Below are positions 17,914-24,674 of a DNA stretch of 25,212 bases, piece by piece. The position numbers and the translations under genes are program-made. Below the pieces are notes generated by a model that had not been told where the DNA came from, did no database searches, and worked only from the letters and a program-made list of their open reading frames with translations. Every line of letters starts with the position of its first letter. Position 1 is the first letter of the stretch. Origin of the DNA: Nitrospirota bacterium (GTDB taxonomy: Bacteria > Nitrospirota > Thermodesulfovibrionia > Thermodesulfovibrionales > JdFR-88); the NCBI GenBank assembly GCA_021812785.1, contig JAKAMR010000031.1, positions 1-25,212 on the forward strand, read 5' to 3'.

Positions 17914-18718
17914 GGCCCAGGTCCGCCGCCACGGCCTTTATGACCCGCTCGTCTATGACCTCCGATTTAAAGAGAAAGCCGTCCAGAAGCGCGTTGTCGC
18001 ATATGGTGTTTATCAGCCTGGGGAGCCCTTTAGAGCAGTTATAGACGGCGTGGAACGCGGCCGGGGTGAAGAGCCCGTTTCTGGCTCCCGCCACCTCAAG
18101 CCTGTGGAGCATATAGCTTTTTGCCTCCTCCTCCGAAAGCGCGGAAAGCCTTATGCGCATGGATACACGCTGCTTTAGCGGCTCGTCAAGGCTCAGGATG
18201 TCTTCCATGCCGGTAAGACCGAAGAGCACCAGGTTCACCATCTTGCCCTCGGCGAACTCCATGTTCAGGAGGCCCCTGAACTCTTCCATTATCTCCCTTG
18301 ACTTGAGCATCTGGACCTCGTCCATCAGGATAACGGCGATCCTGCCCTGCTCGTATATCTCCGCAAGCCTTCCATATATCTGGCCCAGGACCTCGACCTT
18401 GGACTCCTTTACTTCCTTTACCCCCAGTTGAAGGGCCAGCTTCTTAAGCAGCCACTCCGAGCTGACGGAGGAATGTATTATTACCAGGAGCGCGGCCTCG
18501 TAGCTCTTTTCGTCCAGCTCCTCCAGCAGCTTTCTGGCAAGCGTGGTCTTCCCGGCCCCTATGTCTCCTACGACGACCGACAGCCCGCGCCTGGCGTCTA
18601 TGGCATGCTTAAGCTTCACGACCGCCTGCGAATGCTGGCTGCTGTTGTAATAGAACCGGCTGTCCACTATGTTGGAAAACGGGTGCTCCTTGAGATTGTA
18701 GAAGTCGAGATAGTCCAT
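17900..18718 (-). CDS. ExeA/GspA-like AAA ATPase
   Basis: The 272-residue ATPase starts MDYLDFYNLKEHPFSN, the typical opening of the ExeA/GspA/MshM group. Walker A is GDIGAGKTT (51-59) and Walker B is AVILMDEVQ (128-136). A sensor-like VLFGLTG and an arginine-bearing LKQRVSMRIRLSALS stretch follow, then the C-terminal lid GLPRLINTICDNALLDGF. Such ATPases help assemble type II secretion or MSHA/type IV pilus machinery, sometimes with a C-terminal peptidoglycan-binding domain, which is absent here. Its start directly abuts the stop of the TPR gene upstream, so the two are co-expressed. It may equally act in another envelope assembly pathway, since no pilin or secretin is visible. Confidence 0.87.
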   Translation of the reverse strand: MDYLDFYNLKEHPFSNIVDSRFYYNSSQHSQAVVKLKHAIDARRGLSVVVGDIGAGKTTLARKLLEELDEKSYEAALLVIIHSSVSSEWLLKKLALQLGVKEVKESKVEVLGQIYGRLAEIYEQGRIAVILMDEVQMLKSREIMEEFRGLLNMEFAEGKMVNLVLFGLTGMEDILSLDEPLKQRVSMRIRLSALSEEEAKSYMLHRLEVAGARNGLFTPAAFHAVYNCSKGLPRLINTICDNALLDGFLFKSEVIDERVIKAVAADLGLNCA

Positions 18719-21109
18719 TTAGATATAGGATATCCTGTCTTTTCTGGATGCCGGCTTCCTGCCGCTGCTGTCCGGGGCCTCGCCGCCAAGCGCCGCTATC
18801 CGCGCCGCAACGTCCCTGAACCCGCTGTTCCACCGGTAAACTTCCATGTAAAGCCCCAATGCCTCCTTCGGCTCGGCGTTTTTCTCGCGGGCCTGGGCGA
18901 GGTCGTACTTAAGGCCCCAATGCGCATCCTGGTCCGGGCCGGTCTTCTGGATGGCGGACAGGAGCGTTTCCACCGCCTGGGGATAAAGGCGCTTTTCCAT
19001 GTAGCAGCCAGCAAGGACAGAAGCCGCCCTTACGCCAAAGGCGGGGGTGTCCAGGATGGTCTGAAATTCCCTCACCGCGTCATCCAGAAGGCCCATCTCC
19101 TTGTACGCGATGCCAAGGTTATAACGGGTCTCCGCGTCCTCCGGGTCTATCTGCTTTTCCACGCCCTTTTTAAACTCATCAATGATCCTGCCAACATCAT
19201 CTTCAAGCCCGGCATCAGAGATTTTTTCCACCTCGTCAGCCTGGCCCGCCGGTGCGCCGGGAGCCCACGCGTCCGTCTGGCCCTTCAGCGCCTCTATCTC
19301 CTCCAGCCTGCCCTTTATGGCCTCATCATCAGGGAAGCGCTCTATCAGTTCCCTGTATATCTTTTCAGCCTCCTCATAAAGCCCCTGGTCCAGGTAAAAC
19401 GCGGCTTCGGAGAGTTTCTCTCCGGCCTGATCTTCCCTGTCAACTCCGGGGCCTTCAGCCGCCACGAAGCCGGGATCCTGCGGGAGCTCAAGGTCATAAG
19501 CCTGCCCGGCTGAACCAGTGCTTTCACTTTCGTCCTTTCCCGCTGCCGGGGGATTTTTTTGATTTTCTCCTTTTTCTTTTGTTTCCCGTTCGCCAAAGCG
19601 CTCCGGAAGGCGCTCGTCCGCGGGATCTATGGAAAATGCCTCATCTATGACACCGGCCCTTTTTTGCTCATCCCCTGCCCTGCGGTAAAGCTCCGCCAGG
19701 ATTATGCATTCCGTGACCGCCTGTTGCCTGTCGTCCGCCAAAAGATAAACGGATTTAAGCTTCATATGGAGCCTGATATTCCCCGGGGCCTTCAGCTTGA
19801 AGGATTCAAGAAGCTCCGTTGCGCCGCTCACAAGACCTTCCGACAGCATCCTGTCGGCCTGGTCAATTATCTGCTGAACGGCCCTGTCTTCCTCTGTTTC
19901 CGCGTTTTTTTCTTTTTCCTCAGGCTCTTCAACCGTCTTTTCCTGCGCCACACTGCCGGCCCGCAGCTCCTGGAGCCTTTGCACCGTCTGCCCGTCATCC
20001 GAAGAGATGGCCAGCGCCTCGTCCAGGCAGGCGGCCGCGCCGCCCTGGTCCCCCGACGCCGTCAACAGCTCTCCCAGCTCTTTGAGCGCGGCAACTACAC
20101 CCTCGCTGTCGTTTTTCTGTTTCAAAAGTGAGACAAGCATTTTCCTGGCCCGGATGGGCTCCGGGCCCATGAACGTCTCCAATATGTCTTGAGCCTCGTC
20201 AAACCGGCCCTCTGAAGCAAGCTCTTCGATCACCGTGGCGTATTTTGCCCAGGACCCCTTCAAGTCGCCTTCCTTCCGGAAAGACTCCGCCAATATCCGT
20301 TTTGCCTGCAGGTTGCCTGGGTCCATCTGCAGGAGCTCCCCGGTATATGCCCTCGATTCGCCTGTTTTCCCCATGTTCAGGCAGAGGGTTGCCAGCCACA
20401 GCAGAAACTCGGCGCTCTTGCCGGTGCGCGAGATGGCGGTTTTAAGCACCTCTGCCGCCTTCCCGGCATCGCCCATCTTTTCATAAAGGGATGCCGCCCC
20501 GGCAAGGGCTTCCCTGCTTGAAGGCTTTATCTCCGCAGCCCTCTCCAGGTAGCCTATGGCCTCCCGGCTTTCGCCTTTTTCCTCGAGCAAGCGGGCTATC
20601 CCCACGTACTCGTCCGAGGCCTCGTCAGCGAAACCCTCTTTCGAATATATGTCCGCTATCCGCTTCCTCAAAGTCAGATCCGCTGGGTTGAGCGCTACCA
20701 TCTTCGCGTATGCCCGCACGGCCTCGGCCTTCCGGCCCTCCTTCATATAGATGTCAGCGGCGGAATGATAATAGTTCGCGGCGTCGGCCAGGATGTTTTT
20801 CTCCTCGGAGAGCTCTCCCAGGGCATAAAAGGACCTGGCATTCGCGGGAGCAATATTCAGGATCTTTTTGTACAGGGCAAGGGCCTTAAGCGAAAAGCCC
20901 TCTTTACGGAATATCTCCGCCGCGCGGTGGAACTTTTCAATTGCGGACTGCTGATCTTTTTTTTTCAGATAGAGATCGCCCAGGATGTTAAAGCAGTTGG
21001 CGTCCGGGGAGGACTGGAGAAAGTTTTCCCATTCGGCAATGGCTTTGTCTATCTGCCCTTTAGCTAGATATTTCTGTATTTCGTTAATGATCAGGGCCCT
21101 GTCAGCCAT
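18719..21109 (-). CDS. Large tetratricopeptide-repeat protein
   Basis: The 796-residue cytosolic-looking protein consists mainly of TPR units. Many 34-residue repeats are seen from about residue 37 to 380 (for example FNILGDLYLKKKDQQSAIEKF and SFYALGELSEEKNILADAANYY), then more near 430-520, 595-625 and 655-760. An acidic, Lys/Glu-rich linker (about 385-420) and another charged linker (about 525-590) separate blocks. No signal peptide or membrane helix is present. TPR arrays are protein-binding scaffolds. It is directly followed by the ExeA-like ATPase, hinting at a pilus or secretion assembly unit. The ATG at 21109 has no obvious Shine-Dalgarno. No specific family name can be given. Confidence 0.85.
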   Translation of the reverse strand: MADRALIINEIQKYLAKGQIDKAIAEWENFLQSSPDANCFNILGDLYLKKKDQQSAIEKFHRAAEIFRKEGFSLKALALYKKILNIAPANARSFYALGELSEEKNILADAANYYHSAADIYMKEGRKAEAVRAYAKMVALNPADLTLRKRIADIYSKEGFADEASDEYVGIARLLEEKGESREAIGYLERAAEIKPSSREALAGAASLYEKMGDAGKAAEVLKTAISRTGKSAEFLLWLATLCLNMGKTGESRAYTGELLQMDPGNLQAKRILAESFRKEGDLKGSWAKYATVIEELASEGRFDEAQDILETFMGPEPIRARKMLVSLLKQKNDSEGVVAALKELGELLTASGDQGGAAACLDEALAISSDDGQTVQRLQELRAGSVAQEKTVEEPEEKEKNAETEEDRAVQQIIDQADRMLSEGLVSGATELLESFKLKAPGNIRLHMKLKSVYLLADDRQQAVTECIILAELYRRAGDEQKRAGVIDEAFSIDPADERLPERFGERETKEKGENQKNPPAAGKDESESTGSAGQAYDLELPQDPGFVAAEGPGVDREDQAGEKLSEAAFYLDQGLYEEAEKIYRELIERFPDDEAIKGRLEEIEALKGQTDAWAPGAPAGQADEVEKISDAGLEDDVGRIIDEFKKGVEKQIDPEDAETRYNLGIAYKEMGLLDDAVREFQTILDTPAFGVRAASVLAGCYMEKRLYPQAVETLLSAIQKTGPDQDAHWGLKYDLAQAREKNAEPKEALGLYMEVYRWNSGFRDVAARIAALGGEAPDSSGRKPASRKDRISYI

Positions 21110-21177
21110 GGAAATTATGGTATCAAAGTGGTCAAAATACTGTCAAACGGCGGGATATGTCCAGGTGGAAGCGAAGC

Positions 21178-21208
21178 GGGGCGGCCTGATGCGCCGCCCC
21201 TTTTTTTT
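21178..21208 (+). terminator. Orphan intrinsic terminator
   Basis: GGGGCGGC (21178-21185) and GCCGCCCC (21193-21200) form an 8-bp GC-rich stem with a 7-base loop, followed by eight T residues on the + strand. No + strand gene lies upstream; neighbouring genes on both sides are on the - strand. It may end an unannotated + strand transcript that starts divergently from the TPR gene, or be a relic. Confidence 0.6.
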
Positions 21209-21268
21209 CTCTGTGTCCCGATCACCAGGGCCTTGAGCGTACCTGAGCCTGGCCCCCAAGGGGCGTAA

Positions 21269-21322
21269 GCCCCGTTTCAATAAAGTCAGCGCAGGCCCCG
21301 CGTCAATAAAGCCAAGCCGCAG
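21269..21322. repeat. Tandem direct repeat, two diverged units
   Basis: Two adjacent units of 26 and 28 bases (21269-21294 and 21295-21322) share GCCCCG, TCAATAAAG and a GCAG end, differing at a few positions. A GGGGC-GTAA-GCCCC hairpin overlaps the first unit. The repeat lies just after iscU in the non-coding gap and could affect the 3' end of the isc transcript. Confidence 0.6.
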
Positions 21323-21328
21323 AAGGGC

Positions 21329-21703
21329 TTACTTTGCCGCCCCTTTTTTCTTGTAGTCCTCTATCGCCAGCCTCAGCGCATCGGCGCCCAGGTTGGAGCA
21401 GTGCATTTTCTGCGGGGGAAGGCCGCCCAGGGCGTCCGCCACCGCCTCTTTCGTTATGGACATGGCCTCCTCCAGGGTCTTGCCCTTGACCATCTCGGTC
21501 ACCATGCTTGAGACTGCTATCGCCGCGCCGCAGCCAAAGGTCCTGAACTTGGCGTCCGCAATCCGTCCGTTTTCCACCTTTATTGTGATCTTCATCACGT
21601 CGCCGCAGGTGGGGTTGCCTTCCTCCCCAACCCCGTCAGCCTCGGGTATCTCCCCTACGTTGCGCGGGTTGGTAAAATGGTCCATCAGTTTTTCGGAATA
21701 CAT
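21329..21703 (-). CDS. iscU: Iron-sulfur cluster scaffold IscU/NifU-N type
   Basis: The 124-residue scaffold assembles [Fe-S] clusters and hands them to apo-proteins. The three cluster-binding cysteines are in NPTCGDVM (C33, with the conserved D35), TFGCGAAIA (C58) and MHCSNLG (C102). The start YSEKLMDHFTNPRNVGEI is typical. The usual LPPVKLHCS of ISC-type scaffolds is LPPQKMHCS. This fits NifU-N or minimal IscU forms common in anaerobes rather than proteobacterial IscU. The ATG at 21703 is inside the last codons of iscS (19-base overlap) with AAAGGAG upstream, so expression is coupled. No HscA/HscB or ferredoxin genes follow. Confidence 0.93.
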   Translation of the reverse strand: MYSEKLMDHFTNPRNVGEIPEADGVGEEGNPTCGDVMKITIKVENGRIADAKFRTFGCGAAIAVSSMVTEMVKGKTLEEAMSITKEAVADALGGLPPQKMHCSNLGADALRLAIEDYKKKGAAK

Positions 21704-22902
21704 TGGTCTGTCTCCTTTACTTTGCCCCAGCCTCCGGCATAGGGCGATATTTCTCTGAGCCTTCTGACCACCGCCGGGAACTCTCCCAGTGCGTATTCAA
21801 TGTCCTCCACCGTGTTTTCCATGCCCAGGCTGAAGACTATGGAGCCCTGGGCAAGCTGCGCCGAGACCCCCATGGACAAAAGGACCGGAGAGGCCTTTAG
21901 GGCCTTGGAGGAGCATGCAGAGCCGCTTGCCGCGTATATGCCCTTTGCGGCAAGCATCAGGAGCATGGCCTCCCCTTCGATGAATTCAACGCAAAAACTG
22001 GCGTGTCCAGGCAGCCTTTGCTCCGCCCCCTGCCCGATGGCAGGTCCGGTAAGATGAACGTTCTCTATTTTTTCGAGCACTCCGCTTATAAGCCGGTCGC
22101 GCAATTGCGTTAGCTTCCCTGCCCTTTCAGGCAGCTCCGCCCTGGTGAGCTCCGCCGCCTTCCCCATCCCGGCTATCGCCGGGATGTTCTCCGTCCCGGC
22201 CCTCCTGCCGTTCTCCTGTATCCCCCCGTATATGAGCGGAAGAATCCTTGTGCCTCCCTTAAGATAAAGGGCCCCGGCGCCCTTGGGGCCGTAAAATTCA
22301 TGCGCCGAGATGCTCACCGCGTCCACCCCCAGCGCCTCGACGTCTATGGGAAGGTACCCTGCGCTTGCCACCGCGTCCGTATGAAAGAGCACCCCGTTTT
22401 TCCTGGCGATGGCGGCCAGCTCCCTGACCGGCTCTATGGTGCCCACCTCCGGGCTGGCATGTATCACCGAGACAAGGGACGTCTCCCTGGTAATGGCGCT
22501 TTCGAGCGCGCCGGGATCCACCAGGCCGTGCTTGTCCACAGGCAGGTAGGTCACCGCGAACCCCTCTTTTTCAAGCGCGCGGGCGGGGTTCAGGACCGAA
22601 TGGTGCTCCATTTTGGAGACAATTATATGCCTGCCCTTTTTTGCCTGGGCGCTGGCAAGCCCCCTGATGGCAAAGTTGTTGGCCTCGGCCCCGCTTGATG
22701 TGAATATTATCTCCTGCGGTTTTGCCCCCACTAGCTGCGCCACCCTGGACCTGGCCTCCTCGAGCGCCGTCTTTGCGTTCTGGCCCAGCTCGTAGAGGCT
22801 GAGGGGATTGCCGAACCTCTCTTTGAAAAAAGGCATCATGGCCTCCAGGACTTCGGGCCTCAGCGGATTGGTGGCCATGTAGTCAAAATACCTCGCGCCC
22901 AT
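21685..22902 (-). CDS. iscS: IscS/NifS-like protein lacking the PLP lysine
   Basis: The 405-residue protein has the fold-type I cysteine desulfurase layout, including the mobile sulfur loop SGSACSSKAL with Cys330. In active enzymes the PLP-binding site reads S-x-H-K followed by (I/F)YGPKG. Here it reads SAHEFYGPKG, so Glu202 (codon 22297-22299) replaces the Schiff-base Lys. Other PLP contacts are also changed relative to E. coli IscS: the NNE(V/I)G loop is SPEVG, DATQ is DAVA and GATE is GAEA, while the Asp176 equivalent remains. This resembles Archaeoglobus fulgidus IscS, known to lack desulfurase activity. The protein may still bind IscU and supply a cysteine ligand. ATG at 22902 has GGAAGG upstream; the longer frame is not supported. 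iscU overlaps its 3' end. Confidence 0.88.
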   Translation of the reverse strand: MGARYFDYMATNPLRPEVLEAMMPFFKERFGNPLSLYELGQNAKTALEEARSRVAQLVGAKPQEIIFTSSGAEANNFAIRGLASAQAKKGRHIIVSKMEHHSVLNPARALEKEGFAVTYLPVDKHGLVDPGALESAITRETSLVSVIHASPEVGTIEPVRELAAIARKNGVLFHTDAVASAGYLPIDVEALGVDAVSISAHEFYGPKGAGALYLKGGTRILPLIYGGIQENGRRAGTENIPAIAGMGKAAELTRAELPERAGKLTQLRDRLISGVLEKIENVHLTGPAIGQGAEQRLPGHASFCVEFIEGEAMLLMLAAKGIYAASGSACSSKALKASPVLLSMGVSAQLAQGSIVFSLGMENTVEDIEYALGEFPAVVRRLREISPYAGGWGKVKETDQCIPKN

Positions 22903-22906
22903 CCTG

Positions 22907-23158
22907 CTACCTTCCTTTCTTTCTGATAAAGAATTTATAAAAATCCGGAGCTTCCTCCACGCCCAGAAACTCGTTGCCCGTCTTTTCGCACCACTCCGGG
23001 ATGTCAGTGAGCGCGCCGTCATAGTCGGTCATTATCTGAAGCACCTGCCCGGCCTCAAGCGTCTTCATCATCTCTTCCAGCTTCAGGAGGTGCATGGGGC
23101 ACATCATGTACACGATATCGGCGGTAACGTCCGCCTTTATCCCTTCCACAAACTTCAT
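22907..23158 (-). CDS. TusA/SirA-like sulfur carrier
   Basis: The 83-residue protein, from ATG at 23158, has the compact TusA layout: a strand, then the catalytic loop YMMCPMHLLKLEEMMKTLEAGQVLQI with Cys20, then DYDGALTDIPEWCEKTGNEFLG and a final FYKFFIRKK strand. Family members usually read CPxP at the active site; here it reads CPMH, with His replacing the second Pro. TusA proteins carry persulfide sulfur between donors and acceptors. The gene lies four bases before iscS and seven after iscR, so it belongs to the iron-sulfur operon. Because this IscS seems unable to release sulfur from cysteine, the carrier is a candidate sulfur source. That role is an inference. Confidence 0.85.
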   Translation of the reverse strand: MKFVEGIKADVTADIVYMMCPMHLLKLEEMMKTLEAGQVLQIMTDYDGALTDIPEWCEKTGNEFLGVEEAPDFYKFFIRKKGR

Positions 23159-23165
23159 TGAAGGT

Positions 23166-23681
23166 TCATGCCCCTGCCTTCCCCGTTTTTTCAAAAAACA
23201 TCTGCTGCCCGGCCTTTTGCGCCTCACCGGAAGCATACTTGTGGCCGTAAAGGTCTTTTTGTTTTTGTTTTATGCTATTTCCCGTAAGAAGGTCCCGGAG
23301 CGTCATGGCGTCCAGGAAACCCTCTATTTTCTCGCCAAGCGCCTTCCACAAAAGGGATGTAACGCAGCCGTCGGCCCTTACACACCCTTCCATGGGGTCC
23401 TGGCAGGCCGTCAGGGCTATCGGCCCGTCAAGGCTCCTCAATATCTCACCTATGCTTATCTCCTCCGGCTGGCGGGAAAGCAGATATCCGCCGCCCGGCC
23501 CCCTGACGCTTGCGATGAGGCCGGACTTCCTTAGCGTGTTTAATATCTGCTCCAGATAGGCCACGGAGACGTCCTGCCTTGCAGCTATCTCCTTTATGGC
23601 GACAGGCTCGCCAGGGTGCCTCCTCGCTATCTCGAACATCGCCCTAACCCCATACTGTCCCTTGGTCGATAATTTAAGCAT
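23166..23681 (-). CDS. iscR: Rrf2-family regulator, IscR-like
   Basis: The 171-residue protein starts MLKLSTKGQYGVRAMFEIA and has the Rrf2 winged helix-turn-helix (recognition region about residues 28-52). The wing contains RGPGGGYLLSR. Three cysteines at 93, 100 and 106 (ACQDPMEGC...GC) match the [2Fe-2S] ligands of IscR, so it should sense cluster status. It heads the operon iscR-tusA-iscS-iscU. A near-consensus IscR type 1 box covers its promoter, implying autoregulation. The C-terminal tail after about residue 135 is lysine-rich and poorly conserved in the family. A cysteine-metabolism regulator such as CymR is less likely because the Cys triad is present. Confidence 0.93.
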   Translation of the reverse strand: MLKLSTKGQYGVRAMFEIARRHPGEPVAIKEIAARQDVSVAYLEQILNTLRKSGLIASVRGPGGGYLLSRQPEEISIGEILRSLDGPIALTACQDPMEGCVRADGCVTSLLWKALGEKIEGFLDAMTLRDLLTGNSIKQKQKDLYGHKYASGEAQKAGQQMFFEKTGKAGA

Positions 23682-23688
23682 AACTATT

Positions 23689-23715
23689 TTTATAATACTC
23701 TACTAATATTGTCAA
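23689..23715 (-). promoter_or_regulatory. Promoter of the isc operon
   Basis: On the - strand TTGACA (23715-23710) precedes TATAAA (23694-23689) with a 15-base spacer, or TAAAAA with 17. Only seven bases separate TATAAA from the iscR ATG at 23681 and no Shine-Dalgarno exists. The message may be leaderless or nearly so. The operator overlaps the -35 box and spacer. Confidence 0.55.
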
Positions 23716-23719
23716 GTAT
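23695..23719. promoter_or_regulatory. IscR-type operator
   Basis: Read on the - strand, the 25-mer starts ATACTTGACAAT and ends TAGTAGAGTAT. By my alignment it matches the published E. coli type 1 IscR box pattern (ATASYYGACTR...YAGTCRRSTAT) at 23 of 25 positions. It overlaps the -35 hexamer of the iscR promoter, so holo-IscR binding would repress the operon. Confidence 0.7.
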
Positions 23720-23788
23720 TTTTGGACATAAAAAATCAGGAATAAAAATCGGTGAAAAGATGAAATGTGCTGGCCGCCAAGAAAAATC

Positions 23789-24337
23789 CTATCTTGTTTT
23801 CTTTTCCGGCGTTTTCTGTTTTTCCCTGGGCATGCAGATAAATCCCCTGTTCAGGGCGGTAAGGCAGGCCTGAAGTCTGCCCGAGCATCCGAATTTTCTG
23901 TATATATTGTCCAGGTGGCTGTTTACGGTACCCGGGCTCATCTTCAGGGCCCTGGCGATCTGCTTGTTTGAAAGCCCTTGAATCAGCATTATCAGCACCT
24001 GCCGTTCCTTTGGCGTCAGATCAGACCTGGGACCGGCATCGCTTGGAGCATCTTTAAGGAGCACGAGAAGGCCGCCGCCCGGCAGACCGATGAGCTCCAG
24101 CCGGATGTCCTGCAGCAGCATCTCCCTCAGACGCCCCTCACCCCCTTTTATCCTCTCGACCAGGTCCTCGCAGCGAAGCCCCTTTTCAGCCACGAAGAGG
24201 CTTGCCTGCTCGTTCAGCCAATGCGTCCCGTCCTGTTCGATGAAAAGGGCCGGCTCCCTGTCCAAGGCCATGTCCAGTCCCCTGAGGGCGATCCTTGCCC
24301 TGAGCGCCATTTCGCTGGTCCTGGCCGTTCCGATCAT
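23789..24337 (-). CDS. LuxR-type helix-turn-helix regulator
   Basis: The 182-residue protein has a C-terminal LuxR/GerE DNA-binding domain (about residues 107-168) with LTPKERQVLIMLIQGLSNKQIARALKMS, TVNSHLDNIYRKFG and the usual ALNRGFI tail. The N-terminal 100 residues look like a small sensory or PAS-like domain (ALFIEQDGTHWLNEQASLFV, then LIGLPGGGLLVLLKD). There is no phospho-receiver domain and no autoinducer-binding domain that I recognise. GAAGAGG lies just before ATG 24337. It sits downstream of no obvious partner; the isc operon starts about 107 bases farther on. The signal and targets are unknown. Confidence 0.85.
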   Translation of the reverse strand: MIGTARTSEMALRARIALRGLDMALDREPALFIEQDGTHWLNEQASLFVAEKGLRCEDLVERIKGGEGRLREMLLQDIRLELIGLPGGGLLVLLKDAPSDAGPRSDLTPKERQVLIMLIQGLSNKQIARALKMSPGTVNSHLDNIYRKFGCSGRLQACLTALNRGFICMPREKQKTPEKKTR

Positions 24338-24674
24338 GGCCTCTTCGCAGGCCCCCCCTCTTGCCGTCTTTTTTTAAAAAACTCCCCTTATAAATCATAT
24401 CTAAGCCATATGAAAACGCAACCGCAAAAGAGGACCGCCAAAAAATAAAATATCCAAGCAAATGGAAGGGTGCCGCCAAGGGATGGCTTGGCTAAAAAAA
24501 TTGAGGATACCCAGTGAATTTACGACGCACTAAACTAGTGTGGTGTTTCAGAAATAACCGTCATAAGTCTGTCATTCCGGCTTGTCCGGAATCGTCCTTA
24601 AAAAATTGATTCCCGACGCGCTCCGCTTGCGGGGATGACAACAAATCAATGCTAAAAACTTTTGAAACGCCATG
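24338..24674. other. Intergenic region with repeat copy and small hairpin
   Basis: This 337-base gap has no supported gene. A 6-bp hairpin GCCAAG/CTTGGC lies at 24475-24492 and is followed by A residues, so it is not an intrinsic terminator. A copy of the dispersed palindromic repeat follows at 24570-24640. The many AT-rich segments could hold the promoter of the LuxR gene. Confidence 0.5.
24570..24640. repeat. Palindromic intergenic repeat, copy 3
   Basis: TGTCATTCC (24570-24578) is answered by GGGATGACA (24632-24640) with one mismatch, and an inner hairpin ATTCCGG/CCGGAAT (24574-24580 with 24586-24592) lies in the left arm. The 14-mer GTCATTCCGGCTTG is shared exactly with 10823-10836. Confidence 0.65.

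Noticed and set aside
18428..19513. Open frame of 361 codons on the + strand
   Set aside because: It is antisense to the TPR and ATPase genes, has no ribosome site, and its translation shows no family motifs.
21269..21322. Possible CRISPR-like repeats (GTTTCAAT motif)
   Set aside because: Only two adjacent, diverged units without spacers and no cas genes nearby; better described as a small tandem duplication.
24475..24492. GCCAAG/CTTGGC hairpin as a terminator
   Set aside because: It is followed by A residues on the + strand and by no T-run on the - strand, so it does not meet intrinsic terminator criteria.
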